Source: Roseomonas mucosa ATCC BAA-692 (GTDB lineage Bacteria > Pseudomonadota > Alphaproteobacteria > Acetobacterales > Acetobacteraceae). Taken from it: a DNA stretch of 64,000 nt. Shown one piece after another: positions 7,952 to 16,930 of this stretch. Where the stretch lies: contig NZ_JHWD01000018.1 in assembly GCF_000622225.1 (NCBI RefSeq), forward strand, positions 33,138 through 97,137. Direction: 5' to 3'. Position 1 is the first letter of the stretch. Each line of letters starts with the position of its first letter. The notes beneath the pieces are model-generated. The model had not been told where the DNA came from, did not search any database, and saw only the letters and a program-made list of their open reading frames with translations. The position numbers and the translations under genes are program-made.

Positions 7952-9720
7952 CGCGGGATCTCCTCGAGGATCTCATGGAAGAGGCGGGCCGGCAGGGTGC
8001 CGCCCTGGACGTCGTTCATCGGCGTGGCGTCGTCGTTGCCGAGCCAGACCCCGATCACGGTGCGGCCGGAGAAGCCGATGAACCAGGCGTCGCGGGAATC
8101 CTGGGTGGTGCCGGTCTTGCCGCCCACCAGGCGGCCGGGGACGGCGGCGGCGCGGGCGGTGCCGCGCGCCACGACGCTCTCCAGCGCGCGGCGGATGGCA
8201 TAGGCCTGGTCCACCGTCATCACGCGCGCCGGGTCGGGCGGCGGCAGGGAGCGCAGGGTGTTGCCGCCGCGGGCGGCGGCGAGGCCGAACGGTTCCACGT
8301 GCAACCCTCCATTGGCGAAAGCGGCGTAGGCGGACACAAGTTCCAGCAGGGATGCCTGCCCCGTGCCAAGGGCCAGGGTGGCGTCCTGCGGGAAGGGGCC
8401 GGCGAGGCCCAGGCGTTGCGCCACCGCGATCGCCGGCTTCGGCCCGCCGGCGCGGAGCAGGGTGCGGACCGCCGCGGTGTTGACGCTGTGGACCAGCATA
8501 TCCTCCAGCGTGATCTCGCCCCGGCTGGCCCAGTGGCCGTTGCCGGGGGACCAGTTGCCCAGGGTCAGGGGCGCGTCGGAGACGGTGGTGGAGATGTCCA
8601 TGCCTGCTTCCAGCGCCGCCAGGACGACGAAGGGCTTGAAGGCGGAGCCCGGCTGGCGGCGCGCGTCCACGGCGCGGTTGAACTGGCTGGTGCGGTAGGC
8701 GCGGCCGCCGACCATGGCGCGCACGGCGCCGGTGGGGGCATCCAGCACCAGCACGGCGCCGTCGCCCACCCCGGCCGCCGCGCCGGGGCCGGCGAGGAGG
8801 GCGTTGAGGCGGGCTTCCGCCACGGCCTGGATGCGGGCGTCGAGGGTGGTGCGCAGGACGAGGTCGGCGCTTTCCGGGAAGCGGCGGCCCAGCTCGTCCT
8901 GCACCCAGTCGGCGAACCAGCCGGCGTTGCGGCCCGGGCGCGGCGGCAGGGCGATGCGGGTGGCCTCGCGCTCCGCCTGTTCCGGGGTGATGGCGCCGGT
9001 CTCGGCCATGGCGCGCAGCACGTCCTTCGCGCGGCGGATCGCGGCCTCCGGATCGGTGCGGGGGTTGAGGCGGGAGGGGGCCTTGGGCAGCCCGGCCAGC
9101 ATCGCCGCCTGCCACAGGTTCAGGCGGCGGGCGGAGATGCCGAAATAGGCCCGCGCCGCCGCGTCCACGCCATAGACGCCGGAGCCCAGATAGACGCGGT
9201 TCAGGTAGATCTCCAGCAGCTCGGTCTTGGTGAAGCGGCGTTCCAGCCAGAGGGCCATCAGCACCTCCTGCGCCTTGCGGCGGAAGGAGCGGTCGGGGCT
9301 GAGGAAGAGGTTCTTGGCGAGCTGCTGGGTCAGGGTGGAGCCGCCCTGCACCACATGCCCCGCGCGCAGGTTGGCCCAGGCGGCGCGCAGCAGGCCCACC
9401 GGGTCGATGCCGGGATGGCTGAGGAAGCGGCGGTCCTCGATGGCCATCAGCGCCTGCGGCATGGCGGCGGGCATCTCCCTCAGGCGCAGGGCCTCGCCAT
9501 AGAGGTCGCCCTGGGTGGCGATCACGCGGCCGTCCATGGCCTCCAGCGTCAGGGAGGGGCGGCGGGTGGCGGAGAGGGCCTTTTCCGGCGCCGGCAGGTC
9601 CCAGACCAGGGCGAGGAGGAGCAGGGCCGCGCCGATCGCGGCCCAGATGGAGAGCACCAGGCCGCGGCGCAGCCAGCGCCAGCCGCCGCGGCCGGGTTGT
9701 GCCCGCCGAGGGGATGGCAT
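7948..9720 (-). CDS. Bifunctional class A penicillin-binding protein (PBP1 type)
   Basis: A 590-residue peptidoglycan synthase. A single membrane anchor (residues ~20-41) is followed by the glycosyltransferase domain with catalytic Glu95 in EDRRFLSHPG and the GGSTLTQQLAKN motif (126-137). The transpeptidase domain shows all three motifs: SAFK with Ser359, SVN (412-414) and KTG (535-537). It polymerises lipid II glycan strands and cross-links peptides in the periplasm. The length is at the short end of the family, as in PbpC/PBP1-like proteins without a C-terminal extension. ATG 9720 is preferred over the longer frame because the residues before it are low-complexity. Its stop overlaps the start of the small histidine-kinase-like gene. 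Confidence 0.93.
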   Translation of the reverse strand: MPSPRRAQPGRGGWRWLRRGLVLSIWAAIGAALLLLALVWDLPAPEKALSATRRPSLTLEAMDGRVIATQGDLYGEALRLREMPAAMPQALMAIEDRRFLSHPGIDPVGLLRAAWANLRAGHVVQGGSTLTQQLAKNLFLSPDRSFRRKAQEVLMALWLERRFTKTELLEIYLNRVYLGSGVYGVDAAARAYFGISARRLNLWQAAMLAGLPKAPSRLNPRTDPEAAIRRAKDVLRAMAETGAITPEQAEREATRIALPPRPGRNAGWFADWVQDELGRRFPESADLVLRTTLDARIQAVAEARLNALLAGPGAAAGVGDGAVLVLDAPTGAVRAMVGGRAYRTSQFNRAVDARRQPGSAFKPFVVLAALEAGMDISTTVSDAPLTLGNWSPGNGHWASRGEITLEDMLVHSVNTAAVRTLLRAGGPKPAIAVAQRLGLAGPFPQDATLALGTGQASLLELVSAYAAFANGGLHVEPFGLAAARGGNTLRSLPPPDPARVMTVDQAYAIRRALESVVARGTARAAAVPGRLVGGKTGTTQDSRDAWFIGFSGRTVIGVWLGNDDATPMNDVQGGTLPARLFHEILEEIPR

Positions 9721-9760
9721 GGCCGGCGGGGGGCGGCCCGCGCCTTGCCGGATGCCGTCC

Positions 9761-9800
9761 CTGGTCTCCCCCTTGGTCCCTCCCCTGGTCCCTGCCCTGG
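9761..9800. repeat. 12-bp tandem repeat
   Basis: Units beginning (c/t)tggtc recur at 9761, 9773 and 9785 with a final ctgg at 9797, a 12-bp period, in the gap upstream of the penicillin-binding protein gene. Imperfect but clear by eye. Confidence 0.6.
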
Positions 9801-9912
9801 GGCGCGGGGGCGGCAGCCCGGCCGGATCGGGGGCTCTCCTCACGGGGTGGCCGTCACCGGGGTTGCCTCACCGGGCCCCGGAGGGGCGGCGGGGCCCCTG
9901 CCCCGGGATGCG

Positions 9913-11184
9913 TCACCCGCCACCCGGGCGGGGCGCGGCGAGGAGGAGGCGGTTCAGCGGCTCCATCACCCCGCGCAGCGCGGCGAGGTCGCGGGCCACC
10001 TGTTCACGGGAGGCGCCGCCCGCTGCCACGGCCTCGGCGATCTCGCCCAGGCTGCGCCGGCCGTCCACGCGGGCCAGGATCGCCGGGGCGAGGCGCGGCA
10101 GGGCGAGGTTCATGCGCACGCCGTCGAAGTTCACCGGCAGCACGCCCTGGGGGGCCACGGCGCGGGCCAGGGCGGCGCCGTCCATCTCCCGCAGCACGGG
10201 GACCGAATCGGGGTTGTCCCAGTCGGGCTCCGGCGCCGGGTCGCGGGTGCAGTAGGCGATGTGGATGCCCATGTTGCCCGCCACCGCCTCCGCCAGGGCG
10301 GCGCGGCCGATGGGGCCGAGCCCGGCGGCGCGTTCGCGCAGGCGCGGGTCGGGCAGGTAGCGGTCGGGGTCGTAGCGCAGGGGCTCCACGAGGCAGCGCA
10401 GGCGCAGGCCAGCGGCTTCGATCAGGGCGGCGAGCTGCGGCACGGTATAGGCCACGTCGCGCGGGTTCAGCAGCAGGTCGTAGAGGCCGGCGTCGCCGCC
10501 CTCCGTGTGGTCGGTGATCCAGGGGTTGCGGCGGAGCCAGGCGGTCTCGGGCGCCTGCTTCCAGAGGCGCTTGCCGATCTCCAGCCGTGTCGCCGGGGCT
10601 TCCTCGGGCGGGGTGAGGAGGCGCAGCGCGTCCTGGAGCATGTAGACGCCGGTGCGGCCATGCGGGGCATAGACCATGAGGCCGATGCCGCCGCCGGGGG
10701 CGAGCGAGGCGGCGAGGTTGCGCAGGCCCTGCAGCGGGTCGGGCAGGTGGTGCAGCACGCCGCAGCAGTCGATGTAGTCGAAGAGGCCGAGCTGGGGGTC
10801 GGGCAGGTCGAGGATCGAGCCCTCGGTGAAGCGGATGTTGCCGAGGCCACGCCTTTCCGCCCGGGCCTGCGCCACCTTGCGCGCGGCGGCGGAGCGGTCG
10901 AGCCAGACCACCTCGCCCGGGCGGCCGGCGCGGGCGAGGTGCTGGGCCAGCATGATGGTGCCGTCGCCCGAGCCGCCGCCGGCCATCAGCGCGCGCAGCG
11001 GCTGCGACTCCGGGCGGCGGGCGCCGAAGATCCAGTGGTCCACTTCCCGCAGGTGGGAGGGGCTGCCGATGATCAGGCGCTTGGCCTCGTCCGCCGGGTT
11101 GCGGGCGGGATAGGGGTAGCTGTCGTACTGGGCGGCGAGCTGGCGGTCGCGCTCGTCCTGCTCGGGTAGGGGCTGGCCGGTCAT
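9913..11184 (-). CDS. SAM-dependent methyltransferase with C-terminal winged-helix-like domain
   Basis: A 423-residue protein. The N-terminal part has a conserved YDSYPYPARNP opening, then a class I Rossmann methyltransferase domain with motif I MAGGGSGDGT (residues 67-76), an acidic motif II (VVWLDRS) and the FDYIDCCGVLHHLPDP post-motif. The last ~75 residues form a separate domain (ARVDGRRSLGEIAEAV) like the PqqD/winged-helix tails found in some peptide- or tRNA-modifying methyltransferases. Substrate is unknown. Start ATG 11184 is used; ATG 11199 would add five residues. Single leftward gene. Confidence 0.85.
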   Translation of the reverse strand: MTGQPLPEQDERDRQLAAQYDSYPYPARNPADEAKRLIIGSPSHLREVDHWIFGARRPESQPLRALMAGGGSGDGTIMLAQHLARAGRPGEVVWLDRSAAARKVAQARAERRGLGNIRFTEGSILDLPDPQLGLFDYIDCCGVLHHLPDPLQGLRNLAASLAPGGGIGLMVYAPHGRTGVYMLQDALRLLTPPEEAPATRLEIGKRLWKQAPETAWLRRNPWITDHTEGGDAGLYDLLLNPRDVAYTVPQLAALIEAAGLRLRCLVEPLRYDPDRYLPDPRLRERAAGLGPIGRAALAEAVAGNMGIHIAYCTRDPAPEPDWDNPDSVPVLREMDGAALARAVAPQGVLPVNFDGVRMNLALPRLAPAILARVDGRRSLGEIAEAVAAGGASREQVARDLAALRGVMEPLNRLLLAAPRPGGG

Positions 11185-11511
11185 GCGCGCATCCTGCATG
11201 GGCCGGGCTGATAAGGCGATGTGGCCGGGGCGCCAAGCGGGGATGCCCGCCGGGGATGCCCGCCGGGATGCCCGCTGGGGGCAGTGCCGGCCGGGCTGGG
11301 CGGGATGACTGGGCGGAGCGTCGCCGGGAGGCACGCGGCGCGGGCGGGCGAGGCCGCTGGGCACTACCCGGATGCGGGGCGGGAAGCGTGCCGGGAGGCG
11401 GGGGCGGCGCCGTTCCTTGCCGCCGTCCGGACCGGCCCGGCTGCGGAACATGGCTGATCCGGTCATCTCCGCGGTTGAACCGGGTGGCTCCGGGGCCTTA
11501 TCTGCGCCGCC
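11185..11511. other. Intergenic region between divergent genes with 13-bp tandem repeat
   Basis: This 327-bp gap separates the methyltransferase gene from ialB. Direct repeats cggggatgcccgc lie at 11238-11250 and 11251-11263, with a 12-bp variant to 11275. Promoters for both genes must lie here, but no convincing boxes can be named. I see no gene. Confidence 0.75.
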
Positions 11512-12042
11512 ATGAAGCGATTGCTCCCTGTTCTCGCCCTCGCGCTCGTCTCCCTCGCCCAGGTGCCGGAGGCCTCAGCGCAGAATCGTGCCGCCGGCGG
11601 TCCGCAGCGCCTCGGCAGCTTCGGCAGCTGGACGGCCGCGACCCACCAGGAGAGTGGCGGCAAGGTCTGCTATGCCTTCACCCGCGCGGCAAAGAGCGAG
11701 GGCGGCGGCAGCCGGCAGAACGTCATGCTGACGGTGACGCAGCGGCCGCAGGGGCGCGACCAGGTGGCGGCCTCGCTGGGCTATGCCTTCCGCCGGGAGA
11801 ACAACCGCGATGCCGAGATCACCGGCGCGGTCGGCTCCAACGAGCTGCGTTTCTACGGGGTGCAGAACAATGCCTTCGCCCAGGAGGGTTCCGCCGCCGT
11901 GGCCGCCTTCAAGGCGGGCCGCGATCTCGTGATCAAGGGGCCCGGGCCGCAGGGCAAGGGCGCCACCACCGATACCTTCTCCCTCAGCGGCTTCTCCGCG
12001 GCCTATGAGGCGATCTCCAAGGAATGTCCCCCCCGCCGATGA
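11512..12042 (+). CDS. Invasion-associated locus B (IalB) family periplasmic protein
   Basis: A 176-residue exported protein: signal peptide [24 protein letters not shown], then the IalB pattern [20 protein letters not shown] near the mature N-terminus and a C-terminal [20 protein letters not shown]. Two cysteines (one in KVCYAF, one in KECP) could form the disulfide seen in the family. First described in Bartonella erythrocyte invasion, the family is widespread in free-living alphaproteobacteria, where its role is unknown. The gene overlaps rlmN by four bases (ATGA), an arrangement recurring in alphaproteobacteria. Confidence 0.9.
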   Translation: MKRLLPVLALALVSLAQVPEASAQNRAAGGPQRLGSFGSWTAATHQESGGKVCYAFTRAAKSEGGGSRQNVMLTVTQRPQGRDQVAASLGYAFRRENNRDAEITGAVGSNELRFYGVQNNAFAQEGSAAVAAFKAGRDLVIKGPGPQGKGATTDTFSLSGFSAAYEAISKECPPRR

Positions 12043-13259
12043 GCGACGCCGCCCTCCGGACCCGCCCCGATGCCGCGAACCCCGCCGAGCTGACCGAGGC
12101 CGAGGCCGCGCGCATCCTCGCCAAGTCGGCGATCTTCGCCCCGCCCCCGGCCACGCTGCCGGATGGGCGGCGCGACCTCGTCGGCCTGTCGCGGGCGGAG
12201 CTGGAGGCGGAGATGGTGGCGATGGGCGAGAAGCCCTTCCGCGCCCGGCAGCTCTGGCACTGGATCTATCACCAGGGCGTGCGTGACTTCGCGCAGATGC
12301 CGACCATCGCGCGGCCGATGCAGCAGCGGCTGGCGGAGCGGTTCGCCGTGGGGCGGCCGGACGTGGCCACCGAGCAGCTTTCCAAGGATGGCACGCGCAA
12401 GTGGCTGTTCCGCTTCCGCGACGCGCAGCAGGTGGAGACGGTCTATATCCCCGACGGGCAGGAGGATCGCGGCGCCGTCTGCATCTCCACCCAGGTCGGC
12501 TGCACGCTGTCCTGCCGGTTCTGCCACACGGGCACGCAGAAGCTGGTGCGCAACCTGGGCGCCGCCGAGATCGTCGGCCAGTTCATGGCGGCGCGCGACA
12601 GCTATGGCGAGTGGCCCTCCCCCAAGGACGGCACGCCGCGCCACCTGAGCAACATCGTCGTGATGGGGATGGGCGAGCCGCTCTACAACTACGAGAATGT
12701 CGCCAAGGCGCTGACCATCGTGATGGACAACGAGGGGATCGGCCTGTCGCGGCGGCGGATCACCCTGTCCACCTCCGGCGTCGTGCCGATGATGGACCGC
12801 TGCGGGCGGGAGCTGAATGTCGGCCTCGCCGTCAGCCTGCACGCGGTGACGGACGAGCTGCGCGACGAGATCGTGCCGCTGAACCGGAAGTATCCGATCG
12901 CCGAGCTGATGGCCGCCTGCCGGCGCTATCCCTCCGCCTCCAACGCCCGCCGGATCACCTTCGAATACGTGATGCTGGACGGGGTGAACGACAGCGAGGC
13001 CGAGGCGCGGGAGCTGGTGCGGCTGCTGCACGGCATTCCGGCCAAGGTGAACCTGATCCCGTTCAATCCCTGGCCGGGCAGCGCCTACGGGACCTCGAAG
13101 CCCGAGGTGGTGCGGCGTTTCGCCCAGATCGTCAGCGATGCGGGGTATTCGGCCCCGATCCGCCGGCCGCGCGGGCGCGACATCCTGGCCGCCTGTGGGC
13201 AGTTGAAGACCGAGTCCGAGCGGCAGCGGCGGCCCGTGGCGACCGAAACGGTGGGGTGA
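12039..13259 (+). CDS. rlmN: Dual-specificity 23S rRNA/tRNA adenine-C2 methyltransferase RlmN
   Basis: A 406-residue radical-SAM enzyme that methylates C2 of A2503 in 23S rRNA and A37 of some tRNAs. The [4Fe-4S] cluster motif is CxxxCxxC at Cys155, Cys159 and Cys162 ([12 protein letters not shown]). Cys148 (GAVCIS) and the C-terminal Cys in ILAACGQL are the pair that forms and resolves the methyl-cysteine intermediate. The N-terminal helical recognition domain with [13 protein letters not shown] (residues 65-77) is intact. ATG 12039 overlaps the ialB stop codon; an ATG at 12024 is also in frame. Function assignment is strong. Confidence 0.97.
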   Translation: MSDAALRTRPDAANPAELTEAEAARILAKSAIFAPPPATLPDGRRDLVGLSRAELEAEMVAMGEKPFRARQLWHWIYHQGVRDFAQMPTIARPMQQRLAERFAVGRPDVATEQLSKDGTRKWLFRFRDAQQVETVYIPDGQEDRGAVCISTQVGCTLSCRFCHTGTQKLVRNLGAAEIVGQFMAARDSYGEWPSPKDGTPRHLSNIVVMGMGEPLYNYENVAKALTIVMDNEGIGLSRRRITLSTSGVVPMMDRCGRELNVGLAVSLHAVTDELRDEIVPLNRKYPIAELMAACRRYPSASNARRITFEYVMLDGVNDSEAEARELVRLLHGIPAKVNLIPFNPWPGSAYGTSKPEVVRRFAQIVSDAGYSAPIRRPRGRDILAACGQLKTESERQRRPVATETVG

Positions 13260-13430
13260 GGCCCCGGAGGATATGGCAGGGGCGGTCGCCACTCCTGCCC
13301 TGATGTCCGGCGCCGTGCCCCTTTCCCGGCGGGCGGCCACGAGGCGCGATGCAGCGATGGCCGGGAACCACGGCCGCCATGCGCAGGGACGGGCGGCGAT
13401 CGGGGGATGGCGTTCCTATATCCCTCCGGC

Positions 13431-14312
13431 ATGACGGATGTCGCGACGCCGCCCCCGGCCCCTCCCCCAGCGCCTGCCCTGGACGCTCCCCTTTCCATCG
13501 CCCCTGCCTATCCAGGCGGATTGGCGGGATTCGTGGCGCGGCACCCGCGCCTTTTCGTGCTGTCCGGTGCCGGATGCAGCACCGGGTCGGGCATTCCCGA
13601 CTACCGTGACGCGGAGGGGCAGTGGAAACGTGCCCAGCCGGTGACCCTGCAGGCCTTCCTGGGCAGCGAGGCCACGCGCCGCCGCTACTGGGCGCGGGGC
13701 ATGGTCGGCTGGCGCTTCTTCCGGCAGGTGCGGCCCAACCGGGCGCATGCGGCGCTGGCGCGGCTGGAGGAGCGGGGACGATGCGAGCTGCTGCTGACCC
13801 AGAACGTCGACCGGCTGCACCAGGCGGCGGGCAGCCGGCGGGTGATCGACCTGCACGGGCGGCTCGATGTGGTGCGCTGCCTGGGCTGCGGCCATGAGAT
13901 GCCGCGCGAGGCGATGCAGGAGGAGCTGGTGCGGCGCAACCCGGACTGGGCCGGGCTCGGCGCCGGGATCGCGCCGGATGGGGATGCCGACCTGGAGGGG
14001 CGGGATTTCGGGCGCTTCGTCGTGCCGGACTGTCCGGTCTGCGGCGGGCTGCTGAAGCCGGATGTGGTGTTCTTCGGCGAGAACGTGCCGCGGGAACGGG
14101 TGGAGGAAGCCTATCGGGCGCTGGAACGCGCCGATGCCATGCTGGTCGTGGGGTCCTCGCTGATGGTCTATTCCGGTTTCCGCTTCGTCCAGGCGGCGGC
14201 CAAGGCCGGCAAGCCGCTGGCGGCGGTGAACCTGGGCCGCACCCGGGCGGACGGGATGCTGGCGCTGAAGGTGGAACAGAGCTGCGAGGAGGCCCTGGCC
14301 TTCCTGCTCTGA
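13431..14312 (+). CDS. Sir2-family NAD-dependent protein deacylase (SIRT4-like, class II)
   Basis: A 293-residue sirtuin. The NAD-binding motif GAGCSTGSGIPDYRD occupies residues 46-60, TQNVDRLHQ 123-131, and the general base is His142 (DLHGR). A structural zinc site is complete: CLGC (150, 153) and CPVC (201, 204). KPDVVFFGENVP and VVGSSLMVYS close the cofactor pocket. The GAGxSTxSGIPDYR form places it with class II/SIRT4-like enzymes, which remove acetyl or longer acyl groups from lysine. ATG 13431 is chosen; ATG 13407 is in frame but adds a non-conserved segment. It stands alone and converges on the cyclodeaminase gene. Confidence 0.94.
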   Translation: MTDVATPPPAPPPAPALDAPLSIAPAYPGGLAGFVARHPRLFVLSGAGCSTGSGIPDYRDAEGQWKRAQPVTLQAFLGSEATRRRYWARGMVGWRFFRQVRPNRAHAALARLEERGRCELLLTQNVDRLHQAAGSRRVIDLHGRLDVVRCLGCGHEMPREAMQEELVRRNPDWAGLGAGIAPDGDADLEGRDFGRFVVPDCPVCGGLLKPDVVFFGENVPRERVEEAYRALERADAMLVVGSSLMVYSGFRFVQAAAKAGKPLAAVNLGRTRADGMLALKVEQSCEEALAFLL

Positions 14313-14344
14313 TCCCTGGGGGACGGCTTTGCGTCCGGCGTTGC

Positions 14345-14660
14345 GCTGTCCCGGGGGAAAGGCGCCGCCTTTCCCCCGCCCCCCTATCCGCCAGGACCCT
14401 GCGGGCCCTGGACCCATTTTCGTTGGCTCTCGCTGACGCCGGATCGCGCCGGAGAGCCTGACTCTCCGGCGGACTGCCGGCGCCACCCGCGCGGACAGGG
14501 TCTTCTTCTTCTCGGGAACCCCGCGCCTCCACCTGTTCCCTGGGATCAGGCTGCAGAACAACGGCCACCAGGGGTGCCAACTCCCCGGGTCCAGGGCACG
14601 CAGTGTCCTGGCGGAGAGGGGGTCCGGGGCGAGAGGCAGAGCCTCTCCCCCGGCGCGGTT
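14345..14660. repeat. Composite intergenic hairpin repeat, copy 1 (inverted ends)
   Basis: This element fills the convergent gap between the sirtuin and cyclodeaminase genes. The left end is a GGGGGAAAGGCGCC hairpin followed by a ccaggaccctgcgggccctgg stretch and the module tgacgccggatcgcgccgga with a GGAGAGCC-tga-CTCTCC hairpin. The right end (14587-14655) carries the same linker in inverse orientation (ccagggcacgcagtgtcctg) plus a gagaggc/gcctctc hairpin. The 14587-14612 segment is identical to part of the copy at 45230. Confidence 0.75.
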
Positions 14661-14681
14661 GACCATGAAGCGCGACGCGGT

Positions 14682-15614
14682 TCAGCCGGCGCGTTGGTAG
14701 GCCAGGGCGGCGGCGGCGAGGTCCTCGCCAGCCCAGCCGACGGATTTGAAGACGGTGACCTCGTCCGGCGATTCGCGCCCCCGGCTTTCGCCCCGGCAGA
14801 GCTGGGCCAGGTCGGCGGCGATGCCGGCCTCGGTGATGGCGCCCTCGGCGATGGCCTGGACCACGTCGCCGGCCTCGGCCAGGGCACCGGGGCGGGTGTC
14901 CACCACGAGGCGGGCGCGGGCCAGGAGGGCGCCGTCGCTCTCGCGCATGGTGGGGCGGAAGGCGCCGACGAGGTCCACATGGGTGCCGGGGCGGATGGCG
15001 GCGCCGGTGACCAGCGGCGTGGCCGAGAGGGTGGCGCAGGCGACGATGTCGGCCGAGGCGGGGTCCGGCCGGATCACCGATTCGGCGGGCAGGCCTTCGG
15101 CACGCAGGTGGCGGGCCAGGGCCTGGGCGTTTTCGGGGCGGCGCGACCAGATGGCGATGCGTTCGAGCGGAAAGGCGCTGGCGTAGCAGGCAGCCAGGGC
15201 CTCGGCGACGCGGCCGCTGCCCAGGACGAGCAGGTGGCGGCTGCCGGGGCGGGCCAGGAAGCGGGCGGCGAGGACGCTGCTGGCCGCCGTGCGGCGGTCG
15301 GTCAGGGCGCCGCCGTCGAGCAGGGCCAGGGCCTCGCCGGTGCGGCCGTCGGAGAGGAGGTAGGAGGACTGGACGGCGGGCAGGCCGGCGGCGGCGTTCG
15401 CCGGCATGACATGCACGATCTTGACCCCCGTGAAGCGGTCTGCCCACCAGGCGGGCATCAGCAGGAGCGATCCGGTGGCATCCGGGCCGTTCGGCAAGGA
15501 GTGGTGATGGCGCAGCGGGGCGTCGCAGCCGAGGCGGAAGACCTCCTCCAGCGCGGCGATCAGTTCCGGCCAGGGAAGCAGCCGGTCCACTTCCGTTTTC
15601 GGGATGATGCGCAT
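14682..15614 (-). CDS. Ornithine cyclodeaminase / mu-crystallin family protein
   Basis: A 310-residue NAD(P)-dependent enzyme. The family core is visible: FTGVKIVHVMPAN substrate-binding strand, LLDGGALTDRRTAASS, Rossmann motif LLVLGSGRVAEALAA (~126-140), and a C-terminal VFKSVGWAGEDLAAA. Family members include ornithine cyclodeaminase, ketimine reductase, lysine cyclodeaminase and alanine dehydrogenase of archaea; the real substrate cannot be decided. It is divergent from the amino-acid transporter aapJQMP, so a role in amino-acid catabolism is plausible. ATG 15614 gives the standard N-terminus. Confidence 0.9.
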   Translation of the reverse strand: MRIIPKTEVDRLLPWPELIAALEEVFRLGCDAPLRHHHSLPNGPDATGSLLLMPAWWADRFTGVKIVHVMPANAAAGLPAVQSSYLLSDGRTGEALALLDGGALTDRRTAASSVLAARFLARPGSRHLLVLGSGRVAEALAACYASAFPLERIAIWSRRPENAQALARHLRAEGLPAESVIRPDPASADIVACATLSATPLVTGAAIRPGTHVDLVGAFRPTMRESDGALLARARLVVDTRPGALAEAGDVVQAIAEGAITEAGIAADLAQLCRGESRGRESPDEVTVFKSVGWAGEDLAAAALAYQRAG

Positions 15615-15663
15615 GGTGGTGGCCTTCCACGGGCTGGGGTTCGGGCGGGCCTGTTCCAGTTCA

Positions 15664-15679
15664 TGGCACGGCCCTTGCT
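15664..15679 (+). promoter_or_regulatory. Sigma54 (RpoN) promoter of aapJQMP
   Basis: TGGCACG-GCCC-TTGCT matches the -24/-12 consensus (TGGCACG-N4-TTGCW) at every defined position, with the invariant GG (15665-15666) and GC (15677-15678) correctly spaced. It points toward aapJ, giving a leader of about 180 nt. No convincing upstream NtrC site was found by eye. Confidence 0.7.
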
Positions 15680-15870
15680 GTCTGCACTGCGTTCTTATGG
15701 CGCGGATTCGGGCAGAGGCCGATGCGAAGGCGGGATTTGCGCCGCCCGAAACTCAAGGGTATCGATTTATGCAGGGCTGCCAGACCGGAATGTAGGAACC
15801 CGGGATGGCGGCCCACCGTGCCGGGCAACGGGGCGGGATCTGTGGAATTCATTTTTGGAGAGTTCAGGGA

Positions 15871-16917
15871 ATGCGGCCTTTTCGGCTTGCCGTCATGCTC
15901 GGATCCCTTGGCGCCCTGGCGCTCGGGGCCTTTGCGACGCCGGCTGCGGCACAGCAGGCACCCGCCGCTCCGTCCGGGGCGACGCTGGATGCGATCAAGT
16001 CCCGAGGCAGCCTCGTCTGCGGGGTGAACACCGGGCTGGCGGGTTTCGCCCAGCCGGACAGCCAGGGCGTGTGGCGCGGCTTCGACGTGGACTACTGCAA
16101 GGCGGTGGCGGCGGCGATCTTCGGCGATGCGAGCAAGGTGCGCTACGTGCCGACCACGGCGCAGAACCGCTTCACCGCGCTGCAGTCGGGCGAGGTGGAC
16201 ATGCTGGCGCGCAACACGACCTGGACGCTGTCGCGCGACACCAGCCTGGGCTTCGATTTCGCGGCCACGACCTTCTATGACGGCCAGGGCTTCATGGTGA
16301 AGACGTCCACCGGCGTGAAGAGCGCCAAGGAGCTGGACGGCGCCACGATCTGCGTGCAGCCGGGCACCACCACGGAGCAGAACCTGACCGACTGGGCGCG
16401 GGCCAGCAACGTCAAGTTCACCCCGGTGGTGATCGAGCGGCTGGAGGAGCTGGTGAGCGCCTTCGTGGCCGGGCGCTGCGATGCCTATACGACGGACGCC
16501 TCGGGGCTGGCGGCGACCCGTTCCACCCAGCCGAAGCCGGACGACTACGTGATCCTGCCGGAGCTGATCAGCAAGGAGCCGCTGGCGCCGGCGGTGCGGC
16601 AGGGCGACCCGGGCTTTGCCGACCTCGTGCGCTGGACGCATTTCGCGCTGGTGACGGCGGAGGAGCTGGGTATCGATTCCAAGAACGTGGATTCGATGGC
16701 CAGCAGCCCGAACCCGGACATCCAGCGCTTCGTCGGCAAGAACGGCGACCTGGGCAAGATGCTGGGCGTGTCGAACGACTGGGCGGTGAAGGTCATCAAG
16801 GCCGTGGGCAACTATGGCGAGGTGTTCGACCGCAACCTGAAGCCGATCGGCCTGCCGCGCGGCAAGAACGCGCTGTGGAACAAGGACGGGCTGCAATACG
16901 CGCCGCCGATGCGCTGA
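15871..16917 (+). CDS. aapJ: General L-amino acid ABC transporter, periplasmic binding protein
   Basis: A 348-residue binding protein of the AapJ/BztA family with signal peptide (LGALALGAFATPAAAQQ). Near the mature N-terminus it shows RGSLVCGVNTGLAGF and WRGFDVDYCKAVAAAIFGD, the type 3 solute-binding signature, and a CVQPGTTTEQNL loop. AapJ proteins bind a broad set of L-amino acids in the periplasm and deliver them to AapQM. ATG 15871 is used because it begins the signal peptide; the frame runs further upstream without a fitting start. First gene of aapJQMP, followed by an attenuator-like hairpin, which would favour surplus of the binding protein. Confidence 0.95.
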   Translation: MRPFRLAVMLGSLGALALGAFATPAAAQQAPAAPSGATLDAIKSRGSLVCGVNTGLAGFAQPDSQGVWRGFDVDYCKAVAAAIFGDASKVRYVPTTAQNRFTALQSGEVDMLARNTTWTLSRDTSLGFDFAATTFYDGQGFMVKTSTGVKSAKELDGATICVQPGTTTEQNLTDWARASNVKFTPVVIERLEELVSAFVAGRCDAYTTDASGLAATRSTQPKPDDYVILPELISKEPLAPAVRQGDPGFADLVRWTHFALVTAEELGIDSKNVDSMASSPNPDIQRFVGKNGDLGKMLGVSNDWAVKVIKAVGNYGEVFDRNLKPIGLPRGKNALWNKDGLQYAPPMR

Positions 16918-16930
16918 GCCTGACCTGAAC

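Noticed and set aside
7936..11169. Open frame of 1077 codons on the plus strand opposite the PBP and methyltransferase genes
   Set aside because: Runs across two well-supported genes and their gap, with repetitive Gly/Ala/His composition; a high-GC shadow.
13132..15630. Minus-strand 832-codon open frame covering the sirtuin and cyclodeaminase region
   Set aside because: Arginine/proline-rich shadow overlapping real genes on both strands and the repeat in between.
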